Part shown: positions 1 through 5,297 of the stretch, piece by piece | Layout: the number at the start of each line of letters is the position of its first letter | Position numbering within the stretch: position 1 is the first letter of the stretch | Assembly: GCA_030589225.1 (NCBI GenBank) | Contig: JAUUWD010000123.1 | Coordinates: 1-5,645, forward strand | Source: Desulfobacteraceae bacterium | Lineage (GTDB): Bacteria > Desulfobacterota > DSM-4660 > Desulfatiglandales > Desulfatiglandaceae | DNA: 5,645 nt | Direction: 5' to 3' | Position numbers and translations under genes: made by a program | Notes under the pieces: generated by a model | Told to the model about the DNA's origin: nothing | Seen by the model: the letters and a program-made list of their open reading frames with translations, nothing else | The model's database searches: none

Positions 1-137
1 TGTTTATAACGGTCTTGTCTAAACCGCTTCTGGGACTCTTCCAAAGCCAAGACCGCCTCATTAAGGGTCGCATTTTCATTGACAGTTGCATACTCGTCAA
101 GAGGAACCATTAGGTGCTTCACTTTTATTGATTTCAC
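1..137 (-). CDS. CBS-domain protein, 5' part only
   Basis: This is the beginning of a minus-strand gene that runs off the left edge; 45 codons are visible. The translation opens with VKSIKVKHLMVPLDEYATV and continues with NENATLNEAVLALEESQKRF, the usual start of a CBS domain: a 'V.dlM.pl.....v..datl.eAv..l' strand-helix pattern followed by a basic stretch. CBS pairs bind adenosine nucleotides and act as energy or redox sensors, alone or attached to an effector domain; what follows here is not visible. The GTG at 137 is chosen because AGGGGG lies 6 bases upstream on the minus strand, while the ATG just ahead of it runs straight into TGA. It is transcribed divergently from the HTH gene. The CBS call is fairly safe; full architecture is unknown. 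Confidence 0.72.
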   Translation of the reverse strand, partial: MKSIKVKHLMVPLDEYATVNENATLNEAVLALEESQKRFRQDRYK

Positions 138-219
138 ATTACACCCCCTGCACTTTTTTGAGGACTTCACCGGAAAAGAATAGTCTTTATTTTCAATATA
201 TTTATCGCAGAATAGGATT

Positions 220-231
220 CCTTTTAAAAGG
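220..231. repeat. Perfect 12-bp palindrome
   Basis: CCTTTTAAAAGG is perfectly self-complementary and can be extended to GAT...ATC at 216-234 if one T is bulged. A T-run follows at 236-243. It has no loop and no upstream plus-strand gene, so a DNA-level operator is more plausible than a terminator. Function is not shown. Confidence 0.4.
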
Positions 232-244
232 ATCAGTTTTTTTA

Positions 245-280
245 TTGACTTAAATACCACATTGTGGCAGTTTAGGTCAA
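245..280. promoter_or_regulatory. 36-bp imperfect dyad, candidate operator of the HTH gene
   Basis: The left arm reads TTGACTTAAATACCACA and the reverse complement of the right arm reads TTGACCTAAACTGCCACA. The two agree at TTGAC, TAAA and CCACA, with a perfect core CCACATTGTGG at 257-267. The dyad lies about 45 bp upstream of the HTH start codon and overlaps a TTGACT box. Its size and place suit a dimeric regulator, possibly the adjacent HTH protein acting on itself; this is inference. Confidence 0.45.
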
Positions 281-312
281 GCCCTTATTCCATCGGCGTT
301 CAATAAACATAT

Positions 313-319
313 TTGGAGG
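313..319 (+). promoter_or_regulatory. Ribosome binding site fixing the TTG start
   Basis: TTGGAGG ends 5 bases before TTG 325. It rules out the longer reading that would begin at the TTG of this very motif. Confidence 0.6.
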
Positions 320-324
320 CACCC

Positions 325-726
325 TTGGATAATAAAGAATTCAAGCACTTCCGTAAAAAACTGAACAAGACACAGAAGCAAATGGCCCAACTGCTTGGAA
401 CGTCTATTAAGGCTGTGCATAGTTACGAACAGGGATGGCGAAAGGTGCCAGGCCATGTGGAGCGTCATATTTTTTTCTTGGTCTCCAGGATGAGGGGGGG
501 CAAAAAGGGCCAAAGGCAGTGCTGGGTCATAAAGAAATGTCCACCTGAACTCAAGAAACAATGCCCGGCCTGGGAGTTCCAGGCTGGAAAGCTCTGCTGG
601 TTTATTAACGGAACAATTTGTGAAGGTTCGGTTCAGATGGATTGGAAAGAAAAGATGAAGATTTGCCGAACATGTGAGGTCTTGATATCCCTGATGCAGC
701 CTCTGGGTTATGAGCGTGCAGTCTAA
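325..726 (+). CDS. XRE-type HTH protein with Cys-rich 'two-CW' tail
   Basis: A 133-residue soluble protein. Residues about 5-55 form an XRE/Cro-like helix-turn-helix (FRKKLNKTQKQMAQLLGTS followed by KAVHSYEQGWRKVP), so DNA binding is likely. Residues 64-120 carry seven cysteines in the pattern CW-x4-C-x7-C-x10-CW-x6-C-x14-C-x2-C (C66, C72, C80, C91, C99, C114, C117). The repeated Cys-Trp pairs recall what databases call a two-CW domain, whose function I do not know; metal or Fe-S binding is plausible. The start is TTG at 325, because TTGGAGG at 313-319 is an ideal ribosome site for it; an upstream TTG at 313 would place that site inside the gene. It lies 125 bp ahead of the serine acetyltransferase gene on the same strand and may regulate it. 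HTH assignment is good; the sensing role is a guess. Confidence 0.8.
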   Translation: MDNKEFKHFRKKLNKTQKQMAQLLGTSIKAVHSYEQGWRKVPGHVERHIFFLVSRMRGGKKGQRQCWVIKKCPPELKKQCPAWEFQAGKLCWFINGTICEGSVQMDWKEKMKICRTCEVLISLMQPLGYERAV

Positions 727-745
727 AGTCTTGAGATCTTGAAAG

Positions 746-831
746 AGGTGGCTATCAATACCAACAACAGTGATAAACGAGGAAATATAGTTGAATTCCT
801 ACCAGCTTTACGCGCCACCTACTGTATTTTT
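746..831 (+). ncRNA. Candidate structured leader upstream of serine acetyltransferase
   Basis: The gap between the HTH and acetyltransferase genes can fold into a three-way junction. A closing stem pairs AGGTGGC (746-752) with GCCACCT (814-820). Directly inside it, TATCA (753-757) pairs with TGATA (771-775), and AGGAA (780-784) pairs with TTCCT (796-800), with loops of 13 and 11 bases. A run of seven T's follows at 825-831, just before the ribosome site of the next gene. This arrangement resembles a cis-regulatory RNA with a terminator-like end. I recognise no known riboswitch class; stems of 5-7 bp can arise by chance, so confidence is low. Confidence 0.25.
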
Positions 832-851
832 TTAAACGGAAAGGGTCAAAC

Positions 852-1844
852 ATGATGGCAAACAGGTTTATTATATTAGAACAATTTTTGAATGAAAAGG
901 ATAGATTGACACGTTCTTACCAACATATCCATTCAGTAGTTGAGAAGCTCATAGCAGTGTCATGGAATAGCACTGTTTGTGGCGATCACGAAGGATCAAG
1001 GTCTATTCCATCGCAGGACTCGATTATTAGGATCATTCACAAGGCAAGACGGATTCTCTTCCCGGGTTATTTCACTCAGACCAAGCTTGATCCCGTTAAT
1101 TTGGAATATTGGTTCGGCCAAAGGACAGTGGAACTGTTTGAGGATCTATCGAAACAGATATTTTTCTCAATCCAGCACGACTGTATCCGTTCTGATAAAC
1201 CTTGCCCACAGGGGTCTGATTTTGGTCATGAAACTGCTCTCCAGTTTATTCTGGCATTGCCAGAAATAAGGAAAGTTTTGGACACAGACATTCGGGCCGC
1301 CCTTGAGGGGGACCCCGCGGCCAAGAGTTACGACGAAATAATCTGTAGTTACCCCGGGCTTTTTGCCATCACAGTCTATCGCATGGCCCATAAACTGCAC
1401 GAACTGGATGTACCCCTTCTACCTCGCATAATGACTGAATATGCCCATAGTCTTACCGGTATTGATATCCATCCGGCCGCTAAAATCGGGGAAAGTTTTT
1501 TTATCGATCATGGGACGGGTGTAGTGGTTGGTGAGACCACAGAAATCGGAAATCGAGTCAGGCTCTATCAGGGTGTGACTCTTGGAGCCTTATCGCTTCC
1601 CAGGGATGCGAGAGATCGTTTCATAAACAAGAAGCGGCATCCTACCATTGAGGACGATGTGATCATTTATGCAAACGCAACCCTGTTAGGAGCAGAGGCC
1701 ATTATCGGAGCCAGATCAATAATCGGTGGAAATGTGTGGATCACTGAGCGGGTGCCGCCGGATACAAAGGTTTTATTGAAACGGCCTGAACTGGTTTATA
1801 TTGGAAATAATAACAAAAAAGGAAATCCCATAGGCTCAAATTAG
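852..1844 (+). CDS. cysE: Serine O-acetyltransferase (EpsC/CysE type)
   Basis: A 330-residue cytosolic enzyme that transfers acetyl from acetyl-CoA to L-serine, giving O-acetylserine, the first committed step of cysteine synthesis. The first 140 residues are the helical N-terminal part of the longer EpsC-like forms. The core begins at [12 protein letters not shown] (146-157), followed by [10 protein letters not shown] (204-213), [18 protein letters not shown] (216-233) with the catalytic Asp219-His220 pair, and [21 protein letters not shown] (260-280), where His263 matches the second conserved histidine. Residues from about 204 on form the left-handed beta-helix of hexapeptide repeats. The start ATG at 852 has GGAAAGGG six bases upstream. 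The C-terminus is odd: residues 323-330 (KGNPIGSN) look unlike the usual tail, lack the terminal Ile that docks into cysteine synthase, and may come from the broken cysK gene behind it. Function is confident; the exact native end is not. Confidence 0.93.
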   Translation: MMANRFIILEQFLNEKDRLTRSYQHIHSVVEKLIAVSWNSTVCGDHEGSRSIPSQDSIIRIIHKARRILFPGYFTQTKLDPVNLEYWFGQRTVELFEDLSKQIFFSIQHDCIRSDKPCPQGSDFGHETALQFILALPEIRKVLDTDIRAALEGDPAAKSYDEIICSYPGLFAITVYRMAHKLHELDVPLLPRIMTEYAHSLTGIDIHPAAKIGESFFIDHGTGVVVGETTEIGNRVRLYQGVTLGALSLPRDARDRFINKKRHPTIEDDVIIYANATLLGAEAIIGARSIIGGNVWITERVPPDTKVLLKRPELVYIGNNNKKGNPIGSN

Positions 1845-2026
1845 GTGTCGGTACGACCGTTGTGGAACCAACAAGCGGAAATACAGGTCCTGCCTTAGCT
1901 TTTGCGTATGCCGTCAAAAATTATCGCCTTATATTCGCCATGCCGTAGAATGCCGGAAAGCAGATCGTTATTATCTTGCCCGGCACTTGTGAATGATACT
2001 TGAGCACTGATCTATTTGTGGTCTAA
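1838..2026 (+). pseudogene. cysK: Cysteine synthase (cysK) remnant, internally deleted
   Basis: Cysteine synthase makes cysteine from O-acetylserine and sulfide using PLP. One frame here reads [17 protein letters not shown], then [19 protein letters not shown], the hallmark PTSGNTG phosphate-binding region. A TAG (1946-1948) follows, then NAGKQIVIILPGTCE, a TGA (1994-1996), and YLSTDLFVV with a final TAA. The second part is the normal C-terminus of the family (GK.IVV.LPDTGERYLST.LF). About 190 central codons and the first 60 or so, including the PLP lysine, are gone. The deletion joins 'MPE' to 'PENAGK', so a short CCGGA-type repeat could have mediated it. The TGA stands where the family has Arg, a simple C-to-T change. 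In-frame stops and missing core make it non-functional. Synteny with the acetyltransferase gene supports a former cysE-cysK pair. Confidence 0.85.
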
Positions 2027-2053
2027 TATTTTACTCAAACCGTGCATCAGTGC

Positions 2054-2082
2054 TTGACATCAATTTGGAGGGTCATTATACT
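2054..2082 (+). promoter_or_regulatory. Strong sigma-70-type promoter of the Fe-S operon
   Basis: A consensus -35 box TTGACA (2054-2059) is separated by 17 bases from TATACT (2077-2082). Transcription would start near 2089, leaving a leader of about 55 bases before the TusA-like gene. It is the best promoter in the window and would drive the five genes to 4952. Confidence 0.75.
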
Positions 2083-2101
2083 ATACTAAAATACTATAGA
2101 T
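2078..2101. promoter_or_regulatory. Candidate Rrf2 operator over the -10 and start point
   Basis: The stretch 2081-2099 has CTATA and TATAG arms around a 9-base centre and contains repeated ATACTA units. It overlaps the -10 box and the expected start site, where a bound repressor would block transcription. The operon encodes an Rrf2 regulator with three conserved cysteines, so feedback control of the IscR kind is the natural reading. The site does not match a consensus I can quote; the link is inference. Confidence 0.4.
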
Positions 2102-2144
2102 AAAAAGGCTATATAAAAACCAAAAATGATGAAAGGAGCAAGCG

Positions 2145-2393
2145 ATGAAATTTGTGAAGAACCAGCCATCAGATGATACTTTGGACCTGGTATGCCGTAT
2201 GTGCCCTCTTCATCTTTTAGAGCCTGGCGAAAAGATCAAATGTCTAAAAAAGGGTCAGGTATTGGAAGTGTTAACCGATTATGACGGGGCTCTTGAGGAT
2301 ATTCCTGCTTGGTGTGAGAAGTGTGGTCAGGAATTCATCGGAATGGAGGAGGACGAGGACTGTTATAAGCTGTATATAAGAAAGACTAACTGA
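2145..2393 (+). CDS. TusA-family sulfur carrier-like protein with altered CPxP motif
   Basis: An 82-residue cytosolic protein of the TusA/SirA/YedF family, small two-layer proteins that carry sulfur as a persulfide on the Cys of a CPxP motif. Family signs are LDL at 13-15, Cys20-Pro21, the glycine strand KKGQVLEVLTDYDGALEDIP (36-55) and the closing YKLYIRK strand (74-80). The motif reads CPLH rather than CPxP, so its second proline is lost, while the sulfur-bearing Cys20 is kept. There are five other cysteines (C17, C33, C57, C60, C73); C57 and C60 form a CxxC that could bind metal or form a disulfide. AAGGAG lies ahead of ATG 2145. As first gene of the operon, 11 bp before the NifS-like gene, it probably hands sulfur to or from that protein or the scaffold. 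Family call is good; activity is unproven. Confidence 0.82.
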   Translation: MKFVKNQPSDDTLDLVCRMCPLHLLEPGEKIKCLKKGQVLEVLTDYDGALEDIPAWCEKCGQEFIGMEEDEDCYKLYIRKTN

Positions 2394-2404
2394 AGGAGAT
2401 TGTT

Positions 2405-3577
2405 ATGAAAAGGGTCTATATGGATCACGCATCAGCAACGCCCGTGAGAAAACCGGTCGTTGAAGCCATGCTACCCTATTTTGACCAGCACTTTGGCAAT
2501 CCGTCGGCGGTCTATGACATGGGTTCAAAGATTAAACAGGTTATGGAAGAGCAAAGGGCAAAGGTTGCCAGATTAATTGGTGCGAAGGCGGAGCAAATAA
2601 TATTTACTTCGTCGGGTGCGGAAGCAAACAACCTCGCAATTAAAGGTGTATCTCTTGCCGGGCAGAAAAAAGGGAACCACATTATTGTTTCCGCCATTGA
2701 ACATCATTCTGTTCTTAATTCCGCGAGATTCTTTGAACGTATGAATTTTGAGGTGACGTTCCTCCCTGTTGATGAATATGGGTTGGTGGACCCGGAACGT
2801 TTGCTTGGAGCTATTAGACCGGAGACAATACTTGTATCAGTTATGCACGCAAACAATGAGATCGGTACGATTGAACCCATACCGGAACTTGCTGTAATCT
2901 GTAAAGAAAAAGGGGTCATTTTTCACACGGATGCCGTTGCAACAGTAGGGAACATACCAGTCGACGTTAATGAGCTCAATGTAGACTTGTTAAGCCTTTC
3001 CGGTGTCTCCCTTGGTGCGCCAAAAGGAGTTGGGGCACTTTATTTCAGAGATAAACTGAGACTTATGCCATTGATTCATGGAGGCATCCAGGAAAGCGGC
3101 AGGAGAGGCGGAACAGAGAACGTTCCCGCCATTGTTGGGCTTGGAAAGGCATCAGAGCTTGCAGCGGGAGAACTCACAGATAAAATGAATTACATGCAAA
3201 ACTTGAGGAATCTTCTTGTCGCCGGTATCCAAGAGCGGATTGACCAAATAAAATATACAGGCCATCCGGAAAAGAGGCTTCCCGGCCATGCAAGCTTTTG
3301 TATTGGGGCTATTGAAGGAGAAGCGTTGCTTTTTATGCTCAACCAGCAAGGCATTTATGTAAATACCGGCTCTGCGTGTGCTTCCAAAGCCCTTAAGACC
3401 TCTCCTGTTCTTGTGGCAATCGGAATACCGGCTGATCTGGCACAAGGGTCGATCGTATTTACTATTCACAACAGCAATACGGTTGAAGAGATTGAATATG
3501 TGCTTGAAAAACTTCCTTTTGCTGTTGGAAAGCTTCGGTCACTTTCTCCAATATGGAGGGAAAAGGCCGCTGCCTGA
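2405..3577 (+). CDS. NifS/IscS-like cysteine desulfurase homologue lacking the PLP lysine
   Basis: A 390-residue, full-length class V aminotransferase-fold protein. Normal members use PLP to take sulfur from cysteine and pass it as a persulfide to the Fe-S scaffold. Kept landmarks are MDHASATP (6-13), FGNPSA (30-35), His100, HANNEIGT (148-155) with Asn151, Asp176, GRRGGTENVPA (232-242), and the persulfide loop TGSACASKAL (321-330) with Cys325. The PLP-binding segment, normally S-x-H-K-x-x-G-P-K-G, reads SGVSLGAPKG (199-208): His becomes Val201 and Lys becomes Ser202. DAxQ becomes DAVA (Gln to Ala179), the phosphate-site Thr becomes Ala72, and the substrate Arg of GSIRF becomes Val351. The frame is intact and drift would not spare the rest, so this looks selected. 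Archaeoglobus fulgidus IscS has the same kind of changes. Classical desulfurase activity is unlikely; a role as sulfur relay or IscU partner is inferred. ATG 2405 follows AAGGAG. Confidence 0.9.
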   Translation: MKRVYMDHASATPVRKPVVEAMLPYFDQHFGNPSAVYDMGSKIKQVMEEQRAKVARLIGAKAEQIIFTSSGAEANNLAIKGVSLAGQKKGNHIIVSAIEHHSVLNSARFFERMNFEVTFLPVDEYGLVDPERLLGAIRPETILVSVMHANNEIGTIEPIPELAVICKEKGVIFHTDAVATVGNIPVDVNELNVDLLSLSGVSLGAPKGVGALYFRDKLRLMPLIHGGIQESGRRGGTENVPAIVGLGKASELAAGELTDKMNYMQNLRNLLVAGIQERIDQIKYTGHPEKRLPGHASFCIGAIEGEALLFMLNQQGIYVNTGSACASKALKTSPVLVAIGIPADLAQGSIVFTIHNSNTVEEIEYVLEKLPFAVGKLRSLSPIWREKAAA

Positions 3578-3590
3578 TAGGGATCTTCCC

Positions 3591-4004
3591 ATGAAACTAT
3601 CAACCAGAAGTCGCTACGGAACGAGAATGATGCTGGACCTGGCACAACACTACGATAAAGGGCCCATACAGATAGGTGATATTGCAAAGCGCCAGGATAT
3701 TTCTGGTAAGTATCTTGAACAACTCATTATTCCATTGAAAAAGGTCGATTTGATCAAGAGTGTTCGCGGTCCAAAGGGGGGGCATATGCTGGCAAAGCCT
3801 CCGGATGAAATCACCGTTGGAGAAATCGTAAAGGTGCTCGAAGGAGGAATTAGTCTATCTAATTGCATTGAAAATCCTTACGAGTGCAACAGATCCAGTA
3901 GCTGTTTAACTCGTGGCATCTGGGAAGAGGCAACAAAAGCTATGCAGGATAAGCTAAATTCCATGAGTTTATCCAAAATGATTGAAACATGCGAAAGCAC
4001 TTAA
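3591..4004 (+). CDS. Rrf2-family (IscR-like) Fe-S transcriptional regulator
   Basis: A 137-residue winged-helix DNA-binding protein. The Rrf2 signature opens it (MKLSTRSRYGTRMMLDLA), followed by IGDIAKRQDISGKYLEQLI (28-46) as the recognition region and SVRGPKGGHMLAKPPDEITV (57-76) as the wing. Cysteines C92, C99 and C105 lie in C-x6-C-x5-C followed by LTRGIW, close to the C-x5-C-x5-C cluster ligand set of IscR; the IscR His of 'CLTH' is Arg108 here. It probably binds a 2Fe-2S cluster and represses the operon when clusters are plentiful. ATG 3591 is 13 bp past the NifS-like stop with only a weak TAGGGA site, so its translation may depend on the upstream gene. The open frame extends upstream to 3378, but that part overlaps the NifS-like gene and is not protein-like. 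Confidence 0.92.
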   Translation: MKLSTRSRYGTRMMLDLAQHYDKGPIQIGDIAKRQDISGKYLEQLIIPLKKVDLIKSVRGPKGGHMLAKPPDEITVGEIVKVLEGGISLSNCIENPYECNRSSSCLTRGIWEEATKAMQDKLNSMSLSKMIETCEST

Positions 4005-4025
4005 GCATTTTTGAGGAGGTAAGAT

Positions 4026-4523
4026 ATGTATTCTGAAAAGGTGATGGATCATTTCTCAAACCCGAGAAATGTTGGTGCCATAGAGGATGCTGACGGAATT
4101 GGAGAAGTTGGAAATCCAGTATGTGGAGACATGATGACTTTTTATATCAAGGTGAAGGATGACAAACTGACTGATGTAAAATACAAGACATTCGGGTGTG
4201 TTTCAGCTATTGCAGTATCCAGTAAGGTCAGTGAAATGACCAAGGGCAAAACCCTGGAAGAGGCTAAAGCCATATCGAAAAAGGCCGTTGCAGAGGCCCT
4301 TGACGGACTTCCAAAGGAAAAAATGCACTGTTCCAATCTTGGGGCACAAGCCCTTTCTGAAGCTATTAATGACTATGAGGAACGAAAAAACGGAAAACCA
4401 AAATCTGCGTCCAAGGCAAAAAAAGGGCAAAAACCCAAAGAGGATATTACATGTGGCCAATGCAATGCACAAAACCCTGTTACTGCAAAATTTTGTATGG
4501 ATTGCGGGGAAAAGCTCAAGTAA
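4026..4523 (+). CDS. IscU-type Fe-S scaffold with C-terminal zinc ribbon
   Basis: A 165-residue scaffold on which Fe-S clusters are built from iron and persulfide sulfur. Residues 1-118 are the IscU domain: YSEKVMDHFSNPRNVG (2-17), GNPVCGDMMTFYIKV (29-43) with Cys33 and Asp35, TFGCVSAIA (55-63) with Cys58, and KMHCSNL (99-105) with His101-Cys102. All three cluster cysteines and the Asp are present. Two departures are seen: FGCG is FGCV, and the HscA-chaperone motif LPPVK is LPKEK. A Lys-rich linker (121-140) leads to a short zinc ribbon, C143-x2-C146-x10-C157-x2-C160, ending MDCGEKLK; its role could be metal binding or docking. GAGGAGGT gives it the best ribosome site of the operon, suggesting high expression. 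It probably partners the NifS-like protein two genes upstream. Confidence 0.92.
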   Translation: MYSEKVMDHFSNPRNVGAIEDADGIGEVGNPVCGDMMTFYIKVKDDKLTDVKYKTFGCVSAIAVSSKVSEMTKGKTLEEAKAISKKAVAEALDGLPKEKMHCSNLGAQALSEAINDYEERKNGKPKSASKAKKGQKPKEDITCGQCNAQNPVTAKFCMDCGEKLK

Positions 4524-4952
4524 ATGAAGATTGTCTCCATTGCCATAAGCAAGAAAAAAGGGACGCGCAAGGTCCAGGTGGATGAAGCTTCGCTTATTCA
4601 GGATTATGGCCTTGAAGGGGATGCCCACGCCGGGCCATGGCATAGGCAGGTGAGTTTTCTTGCTTCCGAAAGCATTGAAAAGGCTAAAAAGAACGGTCTT
4701 GATGTCACCTTTGGAGACTTCGCTGAGAACATTGCCACAAAAGGTATCAACTGGCAAAAGGTGCCTGTGGGGACCAAGATGCATTTGGGGGATTCAGCAC
4801 TTGTAGAGATCACACAAATCGGCAAGGAATGTCACAATAAATGTGCCATCTACTATATAGCCGGCGATTGCATAATGCCCCGGGAGGGCATTTTTGCCCG
4901 TGTGCTGAAAGGTGGAAAAATCCGGTGTGATGATATGGTGCGCGTTAATTGA
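4524..4952 (+). CDS. MOSC-domain protein
   Basis: A 142-residue stand-alone MOSC domain. The family, named after the C-terminal domain of molybdenum cofactor sulfurases, is thought to carry sulfur on a conserved cysteine; some members act with molybdenum cofactor. Signature pieces are GLEGDAHAG (29-37), WHRQVS (39-44), GDFAENIAT (64-72), ITQIGKECHNKC (96-107) and GDCIMPREGIFARVLKGGKI (114-133). The candidate sulfur-bearing cysteine is C103 in GKECH, with C107 and C116 also conserved in this subgroup as I know it. ATG 4524 follows the scaffold stop codon directly, with GGGGAAAAG just upstream, so the two are translationally coupled. Its place in a Fe-S/persulfide operon suggests sulfur transfer; whether it serves molybdenum cofactor is not shown. 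Confidence 0.9.
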   Translation: MKIVSIAISKKKGTRKVQVDEASLIQDYGLEGDAHAGPWHRQVSFLASESIEKAKKNGLDVTFGDFAENIATKGINWQKVPVGTKMHLGDSALVEITQIGKECHNKCAIYYIAGDCIMPREGIFARVLKGGKIRCDDMVRVN

Positions 4953-4955
4953 GAG

Positions 4956-4983
4956 TATCACAAAAATAAAAAAACTTGTGATA
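4956..4983 (+). other. Stem-loop after the Fe-S operon
   Basis: TATCACAA (4956-4963) and TTGTGATA (4976-4983) form a perfect 8-bp stem around a 12-base A-rich loop, immediately after the MOSC stop codon. No T-run follows, so it is not a classical intrinsic terminator. It may protect the 3' end of the mRNA or be a DNA operator. Confidence 0.45.
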
Positions 4984-5134
4984 TGCAATAGAACCAACCT
5001 AAAATTTGACGGATTCAAAACGAGTGATTTTTTGCCAACTCTTTTACTTGGGAAAAATTCAATTGCGTTCGAGTATGGGACTTGTATTCAAAACTAAGCC
5101 CTGGCTGGTTAAAAGACCCATATGAGGTTGGAAT
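4984..5134. other. Intergenic stretch without recognisable gene
   Basis: Within the 345-bp gap between the MOSC and isochorismatase genes, no frame gives protein-like sequence. An imperfect inverted pair CTGGCT (5101-5106) and AGCCAG (5148-5153), with GTTAA/TTAAC inside it, flanks the promoter that follows. Nothing else is evident. Confidence 0.4.
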
Positions 5135-5163
5135 TTGACTTAACAAAAGCCAGATATTATGAT
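5135..5163 (+). promoter_or_regulatory. Promoter of the isochorismatase-family gene
   Basis: TTGACT (5135-5140), a 17-base spacer and TATGAT (5158-5163) give a near-consensus sigma-70-type promoter. The transcript would begin near 5170, leaving an untranslated leader of about 130 bases, long enough to hold regulation but with no clear structure. It makes the last gene a separate unit from the Fe-S operon. Confidence 0.65.
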
Positions 5164-5297
5164 TTAGTAGTTAAAAGCAACCCATTTTCAATAATCAGTA
5201 ACAAAATCAATAACATAACCTCGCCCTTCTGGAGAAAGTAAAAAGAAAAGGGGACCAGGCAAATAATGATTGTTAAAGAAGAGAAAAGGAGGAAATT

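Larger units (their letters stand above)
138..324. promoter_or_regulatory. Divergent intergenic region with two palindromes
   Basis: This AT-rich spacer separates the minus-strand CBS gene from the plus-strand HTH gene and must hold both promoters. Two symmetrical elements stand out: CCTTTTAAAAGG at 220-231, followed by a T-run, and a long imperfect dyad at 245-280 (listed separately). I see no convincing pair of -35/-10 boxes for either gene. A TTGACT at 245-250 would serve as a -35, but the matching -10 position (CAGTTT) is poor, which fits a regulated or activator-dependent promoter, or simply a wrong assignment. Confidence 0.4.

Noticed and set aside
277..561. Minus-strand open frame over the HTH gene
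   Set aside because: Antisense to a convincing HTH protein; no ribosome site or family pattern.
1994..1996. TGA in the cysK remnant as a selenocysteine codon
   Set aside because: The family has Arg there, a TAG also interrupts the frame, and most of the catalytic domain is deleted.
2999..3013. Sequencing error as the cause of the missing lysine
   Set aside because: Two adjacent whole codons differ from His-Lys, the frame is intact, and other PLP and substrate residues far away are changed as well.
3378..3590. Upstream extension of the Rrf2 frame
   Set aside because: It overlaps the end of the NifS-like gene in another frame, and Rrf2 proteins begin at MKLSTRSRYG.
4203..4784. Long minus-strand open frame (193 codons)
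   Set aside because: It lies antisense to the scaffold and MOSC genes, both of which have full family motifs, and its translation has no recognisable features.
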